Shown: positions 43,507-52,365, counted from the stretch's first letter. The stretch: 64,000 nt of DNA from Neobacillus niacini (GCF_023715785.1 NZ_JAMBOX010000013.1:1-64000); one strand, 5' to 3'. Notes: generated by a model not told the origin, from the letters alone. Made by a program: numbers and translations.

Positions 43507-44619
43507 TCAGAACCCTAATTTTCTAATTGTGTTTACGGTTTCCTGGTGTTCAGACCTTAACAACTGAAATAGTAGCTTATCTGTTTTTACAAGGGATTTG
43601 CCATCATCATCGGCAATCGGGCGAACGTGTGAAATCCCGTTTACCACCTTCCATTTTCCAGCCATTTGTTTGATTTTCAAATCAATGATGCCGAGATGAC
43701 TGCCAAATGCCCCAGCCATGACAACGGGCTTGCCTCTTATTTCTCCGGTTTCCAAGTTCGTATTCGGCAATTTTTGATAAGCCGGTCCGGGAAAAATGCT
43801 GTGGGAATGCCCGGCAAGGATGGCATCGATCCCCGGAATTTTTGTCAAATAGTAGACCGCGTTTTCGGTATCGGGAGAATAAGCTTCCGCACTGATGCCG
43901 GTATGGGCTAGGGCAATGATGATATCCGCGCCCTCGGTCTTCATAATCGGGACATATTCATTGGCCGCATCCACAATCGGCTTTGGAAACACCCTTCCTT
44001 CCAGATTTGTTTTATCCCATTTCATGATTTGAGGCGGCATTAACCCGATTACTCCTATTTTCAATTCATGGGCATCTCCATTCAAGTCCGTAAATTTCCT
44101 TTTTAAAATCACATATGGATTAAAATAAGGGGTATTTGTCTTTAGTGAAATCACATTGGCATTAATCACCGGCATGTTCGCGCCTCTTAATGCGGCATTT
44201 AAAAATTTCAATCCATAATTAAATTCATGGTTGCCAATCGCAATCGCATCATAGTTTAAGTGATTAAAAGCGCGGTAAACGGGGTGAATCTTCCCTTTAT
44301 GAATCCCTCTGATTCTTGCTAAGTATTCCCCTAGTGGATTTCCCTTCAGGTGATCACCTACATCAAACAACAACGAATTCTTGACTTCCTTTCGGGCCTT
44401 CCGAATGAGCGTCGCCGTTTTAACCAGGCCAATTCGGTTATTTTCCCTTGATAGATAATAATCATAATTGATTAAATCTGCATGCAAATCGGTTGTTTCC
44501 AAAAGCCGTAATTCGATGATTGGTTGGGCGGCGGCAACTTTGGCAATAAAATAAGAATTAGGAGAATGCCAAACGAAAAGAATAAGGAGCAAACAGACTA
44601 GGATGGTTTTTTTATACAA
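43507..44619 (-). CDS. 5'-nucleotidase-type metallophosphoesterase, C-terminal domain missing
   Basis: A 370-residue exported protein with an N-terminal signal (AKVAAAQ cleavage region). The metal motifs of the CpdB/UshA family are present: TTDLHAD, FDVGDHLKG, IGNHEFNYG, ALAHTG and AGHSHSIF. Normal members have about 600 residues with a 5'-nucleotidase C-terminal substrate-binding domain. This one stops at the linker (HQETVNTIRKLGF). The metallophosphatase half seems intact. It may be a genuine single-domain form or a truncation. Likely substrates are nucleoside phosphates or cyclic nucleotides outside the cell. Confidence 0.85.
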   Translation of the reverse strand: MYKKTILVCLLLILFVWHSPNSYFIAKVAAAQPIIELRLLETTDLHADLINYDYYLSRENNRIGLVKTATLIRKARKEVKNSLLFDVGDHLKGNPLGEYLARIRGIHKGKIHPVYRAFNHLNYDAIAIGNHEFNYGLKFLNAALRGANMPVINANVISLKTNTPYFNPYVILKRKFTDLNGDAHELKIGVIGLMPPQIMKWDKTNLEGRVFPKPIVDAANEYVPIMKTEGADIIIALAHTGISAEAYSPDTENAVYYLTKIPGIDAILAGHSHSIFPGPAYQKLPNTNLETGEIRGKPVVMAGAFGSHLGIIDLKIKQMAGKWKVVNGISHVRPIADDDGKSLVKTDKLLFQLLRSEHQETVNTIRKLGF

Positions 44620-44855
44620 GGGTAAACCTCCTCAAGCTTTCGTGGTAGGTTCCAATAGTATTTGTTGTATTATGGCAATTATTAATTAAAAAAGGGGGAT
44701 TATCATTTTCGTATCATCCGTTTTTAAAAAAGCGGCAAATGGACAGAAATTTGTCAAAAACATATGAATAAATCGTGAAAAAACTAGTTTTCATCATTAA
44801 TAAAGGGATTAATTTTATATAATGATGGTAGTTAAAATTGGAGGGGAAATTGGGC

Positions 44856-45170
44856 ATGAATATTACAACAATTATTGAATTAGAAAACCAGGAAGTTGAA
44901 GCCATTGCCGGTGCAAAATTGGTGTTCGCCCAAGAACAGATCGAAGAAAATATTATTGAAACCTGTGTTGAATGCTTCCAAATCGAGGGGTCTGAAGAGA
45001 AGATTTCTACTGATGAAGCAATGGAAATAGTATTTAAAGAGTTGCAGCAAAAAGGAGTTATTCCTGAAAAAGTAGAAGACTTTTCCTTTGAGATGCCATC
45101 CTGTGAAAGATTGAAAAGTAACCAGATTACTGAACTGCCACAAAAGGTGATTATTTCATTTATGTCGTAA
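44856..45170 (+). CDS. Hypothetical small acidic protein
   Basis: A 104-residue soluble, acidic protein not recognised. It contains two Cys in ETCVECFQ and a third in PSCERL. No signal peptide, transmembrane helix or catalytic motif is visible. ATG 44856 follows GGAGGGG by nine bases, and TATATAATG lies about 40 bp upstream as a promoter-like element. It is followed by two hairpins and has no operon partner. Confidence 0.6.
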   Translation: MNITTIIELENQEVEAIAGAKLVFAQEQIEENIIETCVECFQIEGSEEKISTDEAMEIVFKELQQKGVIPEKVEDFSFEMPSCERLKSNQITELPQKVIISFMS

Positions 45171-45180
45171 AGTGAAACTT

Positions 45181-45216
45181 CCATCAGTGGGGGTTATTTT
45201 CATCCCCCACTGATGG
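45181..45216 (+). terminator. Perfect 13-bp hairpin after the small acidic protein gene
   Basis: CCATCAGTGGGGG pairs with CCCCCACTGATGG. The tail is TTAATTG, so termination strength is uncertain. A second hairpin (ACGGGCAGT with ACTGCCCGT, 45240-45271) follows. Confidence 0.6.
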
Positions 45217-45442
45217 TTAATTGAACCAATCGGACCTATACGGGCAGTTGTCCCCAGGACTTACTGCCCGTTAAGGTGGTGTAAAGAAGTTCTTCGGAGC
45301 TTCTTTCTCTTTATCTGCAAGTTCAGGGTGTGACTTAAGTCAACGCAGACAGAGCGGCGGTATTTTATAATAGCCTTAAAGAAAATAATGGTTATTTTGG
45401 GTTTTGGTTTGTAAACGCTTACAATAAATGTGAAGGGAGTGA

Positions 45443-46126
45443 GTGTCCCAGTTGGATTCCAATAGAGTTGTCATTTTTACGGGTCACTTCGGCAGCGGCA
45501 AAACAGAACTAGCGATTAATCATGCTTTATCCGAACGGAAACAGCATGAGAAGGTAGCGATCAACGATTTGGACATCATTAATCCGTATTATCGGTCGCG
45601 TGATGCCGCCGCTATTTTTCAAGCACATGATGTGGAATTAATTGCCCCGCAAAGCCGGTTGGCGACATCTGACCTTCCGATTGTTTCTGGTGAAATTTAT
45701 CGTGTGCTCCATGACCCGCGCTATCGCCTGATCATAGATGCAGGGGGCGATAAGGACGGTGCGATTGCACTTGGACAATATTATCATGAATGGAAGGATC
45801 TGTGTCCTAAAGTTTGGTTTGTCCTGAATGCTAATCGGCCATATGTCAGTACGCTCGAGGGGGCGTTACACACTGTGGCACAAATTGAAAAAGCCTCCCG
45901 CCTGAAAGTGACAGGTGTGATTAACAATTCAAATATCGGTTTGGAAACAACGATGGATGATATTTTAAAAGGTTTGGAGTTAAGTAGGAGGCTTGCCGAA
46001 AACCTCAATGTCCCTTTTTTATATACAACCATTTCCAAACATTTAAAAAATCAAGCTGAGGATTTTGCCAAAGATTATAAAGTTGTCTTTATCGATCGGT
46101 TTATGAAACTACCTTGGGAAGGGTGA
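45443..46126 (+). CDS. P-loop ATPase at the head of the 2-oxoacid:ferredoxin oxidoreductase operon
   Basis: A 227-residue cytoplasmic protein with Walker A GHFGSGKTE at residues 14-22 and a MinD/ParA-like core (INDLDIINPYYRSRDAA, IIDAGGDKDGA, VLNANRP). Exact function is unknown; it may help mature the iron-sulfur or thiamine enzyme encoded downstream. GTG 45443 or TTG 45452 could start it; GGGAG lies upstream. It is followed five bases later by the ferredoxin subunit gene. Confidence 0.8.
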   Translation: MSQLDSNRVVIFTGHFGSGKTELAINHALSERKQHEKVAINDLDIINPYYRSRDAAAIFQAHDVELIAPQSRLATSDLPIVSGEIYRVLHDPRYRLIIDAGGDKDGAIALGQYYHEWKDLCPKVWFVLNANRPYVSTLEGALHTVAQIEKASRLKVTGVINNSNIGLETTMDDILKGLELSRRLAENLNVPFLYTTISKHLKNQAEDFAKDYKVVFIDRFMKLPWEG

Positions 46127-46131
46127 GTTCC

Positions 46132-46362
46132 GTGGAAAAACGGGTTGTTTTTAATGAAGATATTTGCAAATCGTGCGGACTTTGTGTCCAGGTTTGTCCA
46201 ACAAATGTTATTTTTCTGGCAGACTATTTAAACGGAAAAGGCTACCGTCCGGCGTGCGTGGTTGACCAGGAGCATTGCATCAGCTGTGCCAAGTGCGCTC
46301 AGGTATGTCCGGATAGTGTCATCTCTGTATACCGGCCTGTGAAGGTTCTGCAAACTGTGTGA
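46132..46362 (+). CDS. 2-oxoacid:ferredoxin oxidoreductase delta subunit (8Fe ferredoxin)
   Basis: A 76-residue protein with two classical 4Fe-4S motifs, CKSCGLCVQVCP and CISCAKCAQVCP. In VorD/KorD-like subunits these carry electrons from the thiamine site to external ferredoxin. GTG 46132 lies five bases after AAGGGTGAG; the frame is open earlier to 46114 without a ribosome site. It is the first structural subunit of the complex here. Confidence 0.9.
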   Translation: MEKRVVFNEDICKSCGLCVQVCPTNVIFLADYLNGKGYRPACVVDQEHCISCAKCAQVCPDSVISVYRPVKVLQTV

Positions 46363-46376
46363 GGGAAGTGATTTTT

Positions 46377-47441
46377 ATGGGGAAAGTGTTGATGAAAGGA
46401 AATGAAGTGATTGCCGAGGCGGCTGTTCATGCCGGCTGTAAATATTTCTTTGGCTACCCAATAACGCCGCAAAGCGAGCTTGTCGCCTACATGGCCAGAC
46501 GGCTCCCAGAGGTGGGCGGTTTGTTCCTGCAGGCCGAAAGCGAAATTGCAGCCATCAATATGGTGTATGGGGCTGCAAGTGCTGGCGTCAGGGTCATGAC
46601 ATCCTCGTCGAGCCCGGGATTTAGTTTAAAGCAAGAGGGGATTTCTTATTTAATAGGTTCAGAGCTTCCCGCAGTAGTCGTTAATATAGCACGTGGCGGT
46701 CCTGGGTTGGGGAATATCCAACCCGCGCAATCGGATTATTTTCAGGTAACAAAGGGCGGCGGGCACGGAGATTATAATATCCCGGTGTTGGCACCGGCCA
46801 GTCTTCAGGAAATTGTTGATTTGACCCTGGAGGCTTTTGATATTGCTGACAAGTATCGGACACCTGTGATCCTACTTGGCGACGGCATGCTGGGACAAAT
46901 GATGGAGCCGGTTGAGTTTGGTGAGCGTTCCGTGGTCAGGGAGTACGAGAAAAACTGGGCGACAACTGGAAGCCGAGGCGACGGCGGACCGAAGACCATT
47001 AGCTCTTTGGACCTTGATGCGGTAACGTTGGAGCGGCGTAACTGGAATTTGCAACGAAAGTTTGCGTTGATGAAGGAAAACGAGGTCCGTTATGAAACGT
47101 TTATGATTGAAGATGCGGATTATATTATGGTTGCGTTTGGGACAGTGGCAAGGATTACGATGAATGCGGTGAACCGAGCGAGGGAAGCAGGTGTGAAGGT
47201 GGGCTTGATTCGGCCGATTTCGTTATGGCCATTCCCGGAAAGGCCATTTATTGAAACACGCGACCAGGTGAAGGCCTATATTTCAATTGAAATGAGCGCA
47301 GGCCAGATGGTTGAGGATGTCCGGCTAGCGGTCAATGGCCATGCCCCAGTAGATTTCTTCGGTCGAACCGGAGGCGTCGTCCCAACCCAGGATGAAATTT
47401 TTGAAAAAATCGTGACAGTTGCCGGGGGTGTTTCGGTATGA
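46377..47441 (+). CDS. 2-oxoacid:ferredoxin oxidoreductase alpha subunit
   Basis: A 354-residue protein with the pyrimidine domain of thiamine diphosphate-dependent oxidoreductases: KGNEVIAEAAVHAGCKYFFGYPITPQSEL, then AESEIAAINMVYGAASAGVRVMTSSSSPGFSLKQEG. It resembles VorB/KorA. The complex oxidises 2-oxoacids to acyl-CoA and reduces ferredoxin. Start ATG 46377 is preceded by GAGGGAAGTG. The stop overlaps the beta subunit start by 4 bp. Confidence 0.92.
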   Translation: MGKVLMKGNEVIAEAAVHAGCKYFFGYPITPQSELVAYMARRLPEVGGLFLQAESEIAAINMVYGAASAGVRVMTSSSSPGFSLKQEGISYLIGSELPAVVVNIARGGPGLGNIQPAQSDYFQVTKGGGHGDYNIPVLAPASLQEIVDLTLEAFDIADKYRTPVILLGDGMLGQMMEPVEFGERSVVREYEKNWATTGSRGDGGPKTISSLDLDAVTLERRNWNLQRKFALMKENEVRYETFMIEDADYIMVAFGTVARITMNAVNRAREAGVKVGLIRPISLWPFPERPFIETRDQVKAYISIEMSAGQMVEDVRLAVNGHAPVDFFGRTGGVVPTQDEIFEKIVTVAGGVSV

Positions 47442-48193
47442 CAATGAAGACCGTTTTTACAAAAACAACCGGGTTAACAGATAAGCCTACTCATTACTGT
47501 CCGGGGTGCACACATGGCGTGATTCACCGCTTGGTGGCTGAGATTCTCGAGGAGATGGGCATTCTTGAAGACACGGTTGGCGTGGCCTCGGTAGGCTGTT
47601 CGGTGCTTTCCTATGAATATTTTAACTGTGATATGACGCAGGCGGCCCACGGACGGGCACCTGCTGTGGCAACCGGCGTGAAAAGGGTGCTGCCTGACCG
47701 CTTTGTGTTTACCTACCAGGGGGATGGCGACCTTGCCTCAATCGGCATCAGCGAGGTCATTCATGCTGCTGCCAGAGGGGAAAATATTACCGTTATTTTT
47801 GTAAATAATGCGATTTATGGCATGACCGGCGGGCAGATGGCGCCCACGACGCTGATTGGCCAGAAAACGGCGACGACCCCGTTTGGCCGCGATGCTAGAG
47901 TTCAGGGCTCGCCGATTAAGGTTTGTGAAATGATTGCAACCCTCGATGGTGCGGTCTATATCGAGCGGGTGTCGACTCATGATGTCCCACATATTGGGAA
48001 GGCCAAAAAGGCAATTCGCCGGGCATTTGAAACGCAGAAAAAAGGGTTGGGTTTTTCAATGATTGAGATCCTGTCGACTTGCCCGACCAACTGGGGGCTC
48101 GACCCTGCTGAATCATTAGAATGGGTAAAGGAGCAAATGGTTCCAGTTTATCCGCTTGGGGTTTATAAAAATAAGGCTGATGGCGGGAAATAA
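47438..48193 (+). CDS. 2-oxoacid:ferredoxin oxidoreductase beta subunit
   Basis: A 251-residue thiamine diphosphate-binding subunit. It has the CPGCTHG motif and the GDGDLASIG-to-NNAIYGMTGGQ thiamine-magnesium motif. Cysteines (C-P-G-C-T-H, VGCSVL) may ligate a 4Fe-4S cluster as in other beta subunits. The GDGDLA motif and the GRAPAVATGVKR context match Vor/Kor-type enzymes. It is coupled to alpha by a 4-bp overlap and followed 16 bp later by gamma. Confidence 0.92.
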   Translation: MTMKTVFTKTTGLTDKPTHYCPGCTHGVIHRLVAEILEEMGILEDTVGVASVGCSVLSYEYFNCDMTQAAHGRAPAVATGVKRVLPDRFVFTYQGDGDLASIGISEVIHAAARGENITVIFVNNAIYGMTGGQMAPTTLIGQKTATTPFGRDARVQGSPIKVCEMIATLDGAVYIERVSTHDVPHIGKAKKAIRRAFETQKKGLGFSMIEILSTCPTNWGLDPAESLEWVKEQMVPVYPLGVYKNKADGGK

Positions 48194-48208
48194 AGGAGGG
48201 ATTGTACG

Positions 48209-48757
48209 ATGCTCGAGGAAATGATAATTGCCGGCTTTGGGGGTCAGGGTGTCATGTCAATGGGACAGCTGATTGCTTATGCTGGAATGATAGAGGGAAA
48301 AGGCGTCTCCTGGCTGCCGTCTTATGGACCAGAACAGCGAGGCGGGACCGCAAACTGCGCTGTAGTGGTAAGCGATGAGCCGGTGGGCTCACCGGTAGTG
48401 ACCAAGCCAACAACAGCGATTGTCCTGAACAACCCTTCGTTTGATAAATTTGAACCGCTCGTCCGTCCCGGCGGGCTGTTGCTTGTGAATTCTTCTTTGG
48501 TAATGAAGGTTTCCGAGCGAACGGACATTAGGATTGTCGAACTGTCGGCAACGGACTTAGCCAATGATCTGGGAAATTCCCGGGTGGCCAACATGATTTT
48601 GTTAGGGGCATTCCTTGAATTGTCTAAGATTGTCACCGAGGCTGCGATTCTTGAATCATTGAAGAAAGTACTTGGGGAAGATAAGTTACATTTAATCGAG
48701 GTCAATAAATTGGCACTGCGAAAGGGAACTGCTCTAGTGGGAGCGGGGGTAGCTTGA
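48209..48757 (+). CDS. 2-oxoacid:ferredoxin oxidoreductase gamma subunit
   Basis: A 182-residue protein with the gamma-domain signature GFGGQGVMSMGQLIAYAG and PSYGPEQRGGTANCAVVVSD, which bind coenzyme A or the acyl-CoA product. It completes a delta-alpha-beta-gamma set. A ribosome site AAAGGAGG precedes ATG 48209. A strong terminator follows, closing the operon. Confidence 0.92.
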   Translation: MLEEMIIAGFGGQGVMSMGQLIAYAGMIEGKGVSWLPSYGPEQRGGTANCAVVVSDEPVGSPVVTKPTTAIVLNNPSFDKFEPLVRPGGLLLVNSSLVMKVSERTDIRIVELSATDLANDLGNSRVANMILLGAFLELSKIVTEAAILESLKKVLGEDKLHLIEVNKLALRKGTALVGAGVA

Positions 48758-48773
48758 GATTTGATTTTTTGGG

Positions 48774-48806
48774 ACCAGCCGCGTTGGGTTATGCGGCTGG
48801 TTTTTG
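48774..48806 (+). terminator. Terminator of the oxidoreductase operon
   Basis: ACCAGCCGC pairs with GCGGCTGGT around a 10-nt loop, followed by TTTTT. Confidence 0.92.
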
Positions 48807-48859
48807 GTTTTTGAAAAGGGCAATACTGAAAAAGTTAATTTGATTAGCGACCTAAACGC

Positions 48860-48960
48860 AAGAGAATAAAATGAAATGGGTAACCAATCAGGGTCATTGG
48901 CGACTGAAATGAAGAAAAGAAAATGAATTGGGTAGCCAATCATTGCCATTGGCTACCCAA
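48860..48960. repeat. Two tandem copies of a 45-bp palindromic unit
   Basis: Copy one (48860-48904) and copy two (48912-48956) are aligned direct repeats, each itself palindromic. Copy two is a perfect 13-bp hairpin, TTGGGTAGCCAAT with ATTGGCTACCCAA; copy one is imperfect. On the minus strand copy two is followed by a T-rich tract and could end the NERD remnant. Confidence 0.7.
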
Positions 48961-48998
48961 ATAACAAAAGAAACACTTTTCGGTAGACAAACACCCAA

Positions 48999-49541
48999 TC
49001 ACTTATAATAAGTCCACTGCCCATACCCAATTGCTTGAAAATTTTCTTTAAGTATCCTTGCTATCATCTTTTTAGATACTATCCCCCCACACCACTCAAA
49101 CACCAAATTCGTTGTAATCTTCATCTCTGGGAAAAGCATCTTCAATTCCTGTACACCCCGCAACACAGCAGCATCCAGCGACTCCTTGGCCCCACACAAC
49201 CTACACTCTACCTTATTTCCCTTTACATAAGTCGATTGCCCATGACAAGAAAAACAATTTATGATACCCTTTCGAAGACTTTCGTAACTATACTGAGGGT
49301 AGGTAGCAAACGGCGAGTCCACCAAATCCAATGACACCAGAGGTTTGGCAAGGTTCTCATGGCCTTCGTTCAGCTTTGAGTACTCCGTATTTAACTTTTT
49401 CAAAAATTTATTCACTTGTGTCGGGAGTATAACAGAATGATTTGGAGGGGCATTGTATAAGGTAAACTCGGGGCTGATATAAACCAAATAAGACTCAATA
49501 ATAAAATTGAAGCCATATTTCTGATGTAATTGGCGGAACAA
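48999..49541 (-). pseudogene. C-terminal remnant of a NERD-domain protein
   Basis: About 180 codons match the C-terminal part of Bacillus NERD nuclease-related proteins (ESYLVYISPEFTLYNAPPNHSVILPTQVNKFLKKL, two CxxC zinc ribbons as CFSCH and CRLCG, and the end FEWCGGIVSKKMIARILKENFQAIGYGQWTYYK). Homology continues upstream in the same frame (about to 49574, DPLNQLQRAET) until a stop at 49611. The catalytic N-terminal NERD half is missing, at the point where the cupin gene begins. The fragment may not be expressed. Confidence 0.7.
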
Positions 49542-49587
49542 AGTCTCGGCACGTTGTAATTGATTCAGTGGATCACGTATTGAGCAA

Positions 49588-49929
49588 ATGGAAAAGAATT
49601 CTGTAAAGGCTTATATGAAATACTGCGAGGATAAATTCACAAAGAGAATCATTTACAAAAAGGGCGAAATGGCCGCATTCGTTATAAACTTCTTGCCGGG
49701 GCAGGCCCTGCCAACACATAAACACCCGGGTACGGAAACATACTTGTATGTAATAACCGGTACTGGCACGATCGTCAATAACGGCACGGAAACAGAAGTG
49801 GCCGAAGCAGATCTCATCCATGTAAACAGCGAAGAGGAAATGTCGTTCAAAAATAGCGGCTCCAAGCCGGTCAGCTTATATGTAATCTTAAGCAAAATTC
49901 CTAACGAGAACTACGCAAAAAACATCTAA
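49588..49929 (+). CDS. Small cupin-domain protein
   Basis: A 113-residue single-domain cupin with the first motif region GQALPTHKHPGTETYLYVITGTG (two His plus Glu) and second motif VAEADLIHVNSEEEMSFKNSG with His. Such proteins bind metal; function is unclear. ATG 49588 has no clear ribosome site, and the upstream sequence belongs to the NERD remnant, so the native promoter may have been lost. ATG 49615 is a shorter alternative. It lies next to a terminator at 49936. Confidence 0.75.
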   Translation: MEKNSVKAYMKYCEDKFTKRIIYKKGEMAAFVINFLPGQALPTHKHPGTETYLYVITGTGTIVNNGTETEVAEADLIHVNSEEEMSFKNSGSKPVSLYVILSKIPNENYAKNI

Positions 49930-49935
49930 CATAAC

Positions 49936-49970
49936 AAAAAGCCAGCCCAATCCCATCAGGCTGGCTTTTT
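49936..49970 (+). terminator. Terminator of the cupin gene
   Basis: AAAAAGCCAGCC pairs with GGCTGGCTTTTT around an 11-nt loop. A second copy of its right half is at 50011-50025. Confidence 0.92.
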
Positions 49971-50060
49971 CCATGCATCGCTGCATGTTGATTTTCAAGC
50001 CCAAACCCATCAGGCTGGCTTTTTTCAATGCTCCGCAGTATGTTTGTTTTTAAGCCCAAA
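49952..50060. repeat. Direct tandem duplication of about 54 bp at the end of the MMPL gene
   Basis: 49952-50005 and 50006-50060 are adjacent, diverged copies, each beginning CCCATCAGGCTGGCTTTTT and ending AAGCCCAAA. The second copy includes the last codons of the MMPL gene, so the first copy is a displaced duplicate of the gene end plus terminator. Confidence 0.8.
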
Positions 50061-52184
50061 AAACCACCAGTTCCAGTCGCCCAGCAGCTTCATTAATGAA
50101 GGGACCAACACCATCCGCACAATCGTTGCATCGATAAAAATAGCAATGGCAATGCCGACACCCAATTGCTTAATTGGCATGACCCCGGTAAAAGCGAAGG
50201 CTCCTGTTACGACAATCATAATCGCTGCTGCCGAGGTAATGATTTTACTTGTGTAGGTTAATCCGGAAATGGTTGCTTCTGTATTATTGCCCGACTGCAA
50301 ATAAAACTCCTGAATCCGAGAGATGAGAAACACTTCGTAATCCATCGACAGCCCAAACACCAAGGTAAATACAAACACTGGCAGAATCAATCCGATATTA
50401 ACCGGTTCCATGCCCAAATGACCTTCCTGGAAAATCCACACGACAATCCCAAATGTACAGCCGAGACTTAAGGCGTTCATCAAAATGGCCTTCAATGGAA
50501 TTAGTATCGAACGAAACGCAACCATGAGAATCACCAGCGTCGAAATCATAATTAACAGTAAACCATATGGCGCCTTGTCAATGATTTCATCAAAAATTTC
50601 TTGCTCAAATTTAATCGAGCCGCCAAATGAGGCATTCACACCCAAATCCTTCTCCGACCACTTCCTAACCCAATCCCGTGCCTTGGCAGTGTGGCCGCCT
50701 GTTTTTAAATACACCTCAACAAGCATTTTGTCTTCCCGGACAAAGTGACCCAACAAAGGGGTAAGCTGGGCTTTATCGCCGAAGCTCAGCAGCTGCGCAA
50801 ACTGGTCTAGATCTCTAACCCCTAATGCCGAAAACACCGAGTCCACAGAGTAAACAAGCGAGTCCTTCTCGAGTCGTTCAATTACCCGATTTATTTTTTC
50901 AAGATTGGCCTTGTCCAACACATCTCCGTTTGTTTCTAGAATGATCGATACCTTTTTGTCATTGCGTTTTTCTTTTTCAAAAAAATGATCTTGAAACTTT
51001 TCCATGGCGACCCGGGAAGGATATTCAGGGGGAAGTGAATCTGTGCCCGGGATGGTTAACGTCATTTCCCGGACAGGCACCAGTCCCGCCAGCAAAATTG
51101 CTAACGCCAAAACTGCCATTAGCACCGGCCGCTTCATGACAAACTTAGCGAATGCATGCCAAGCGCTGGTCCCCTTGTCTGATATCCGTAAAACGCTAAA
51201 CTTATTGATTCGCGGCCCCAAGAATGCTAGAAAGGCCGGAAGAAAGGTTAAGGCACAGAGGACAGATACCAACACGACTGTCATCCCGCCGAGGGCGACA
51301 TTTTGAAATATATCAATTTGGATAAACCATAGTCCAGATAACCCAAGAAATACACAAAGTCCGGAAAAAATAATCGAGCGGCCTGCCGTGGCAACAGAAA
51401 TCCCGATTGCCTCCTCAATCGATTTACTTCTCAGTTCTTCCTTATACCGATTGATAAACAGCAATGCGAAATCGATACTCAGTGCTAGGCCAATCATCGG
51501 GACGATATTTAAGATGAAAATAGTTAAATCAGCACTATAGCTGAAGAAATAAACAACTCCCATTGTTGCTAAAATTGACACAACACCGATAATAAGCGGG
51601 AGCGAAGCAGCTACAAGACCGCCGAAGGCAAGAATCAGTATCAACAGGGCAATCGGCATCCCAATCATCTCAGCCTTGGCCAAATCCTTCTGGCTGGCGG
51701 TATTTAAATCTTTGACGATCACCGGTTCGCCAGTCATTGTCACCTTCAGGCCTTTATCGCTTTCTAGCAACCCTCCCAAATCACTTATTTCATTCCCAAG
51801 GTTTTCTGACTTTTTATCAAAGGTCAGCAGTCCATAGGCATAATTTCCTTTGATCATCCCTTCACGGTCAAAGGGTGTGATGACCTGCTTTGCGTCAACA
51901 AAATTCCTAAGCCTTTTAATAGTGCTTTCGATAAACTCAATAAATTTCTCATCACTGACGGACGTTTCTTTTTCAAAAACGAGGATAATCGACGATTTTG
52001 CTTGGCCGAATTCGTCCTCGAGGATTTTCCTTGTTTGATTATATTCTCCGTTGAATTCGAAACCGTTGCCGCTTAATACAGCGGGCAGTTTAATGGCGAA
52101 AAATCCAAACATGATAATGGCCAAAACCCAAACAATCAGTACCCATTTGTAGTGCCTGCTTATGTATACTCCTAATTTTTCCAT
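50025..52184 (-). CDS. MMPL/RND-type transporter (YdfJ-like)
   Basis: A 719-residue membrane protein with twelve predicted helices: one at the N-terminus, a large extracytoplasmic loop, five helices (about 165-330), a second loop, and five helices near the C-terminus (about 530-705). The IVPMIGLALSIDFALLFINRYKEEL and VFGLSMDYEVFLISRIQEFY segments are MMPL proton-relay signatures. Start ATG 52184 follows GGGGGG; the open frame is longer by five codons from a TTG. Likely exports lipids or drugs; no substrate is evident. Confidence 0.92.
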   Translation of the reverse strand: MEKLGVYISRHYKWVLIVWVLAIIMFGFFAIKLPAVLSGNGFEFNGEYNQTRKILEDEFGQAKSSIILVFEKETSVSDEKFIEFIESTIKRLRNFVDAKQVITPFDREGMIKGNYAYGLLTFDKKSENLGNEISDLGGLLESDKGLKVTMTGEPVIVKDLNTASQKDLAKAEMIGMPIALLILILAFGGLVAASLPLIIGVVSILATMGVVYFFSYSADLTIFILNIVPMIGLALSIDFALLFINRYKEELRSKSIEEAIGISVATAGRSIIFSGLCVFLGLSGLWFIQIDIFQNVALGGMTVVLVSVLCALTFLPAFLAFLGPRINKFSVLRISDKGTSAWHAFAKFVMKRPVLMAVLALAILLAGLVPVREMTLTIPGTDSLPPEYPSRVAMEKFQDHFFEKEKRNDKKVSIILETNGDVLDKANLEKINRVIERLEKDSLVYSVDSVFSALGVRDLDQFAQLLSFGDKAQLTPLLGHFVREDKMLVEVYLKTGGHTAKARDWVRKWSEKDLGVNASFGGSIKFEQEIFDEIIDKAPYGLLLIMISTLVILMVAFRSILIPLKAILMNALSLGCTFGIVVWIFQEGHLGMEPVNIGLILPVFVFTLVFGLSMDYEVFLISRIQEFYLQSGNNTEATISGLTYTSKIITSAAAIMIVVTGAFAFTGVMPIKQLGVGIAIAIFIDATIVRMVLVPSLMKLLGDWNWWFFGLKNKHTAEH

Positions 52185-52333
52185 CCCATCGCCCCCCAAT
52201 TCTGGAAACTTTTTTATCCATGTTAAGTATACAGAAGAATGGAATCATAAATTAGACTATTTTGTGTCCCTTTTAAAAAAGAAACTTTTATAAAGATTTC
52301 CCCTTATGGACATTGATGATGCATTTTGAAATA

Positions 52334-52365
52334 ATGTTCACCACGTTTTTGACAAATGTTATAAT
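52334..52365 (+). promoter_or_regulatory. deoR promoter with ATGTTCA motif
   Basis: TTCACC (52337-52342) and extended -10 TGTTATAAT (-10 hexamer 52360-52365) are spaced 17 bp. ATGTTCA at 52334-52340 overlaps the -35. The same heptamer occurs twice before deoC, consistent with autoregulation by DeoR. Confidence 0.5.

Noticed and set aside
45240..45310. Riboswitch before the oxidoreductase operon
   Set aside because: Hairpins are present, but I could not match them to a known riboswitch core, and their arms look like terminator remnants.
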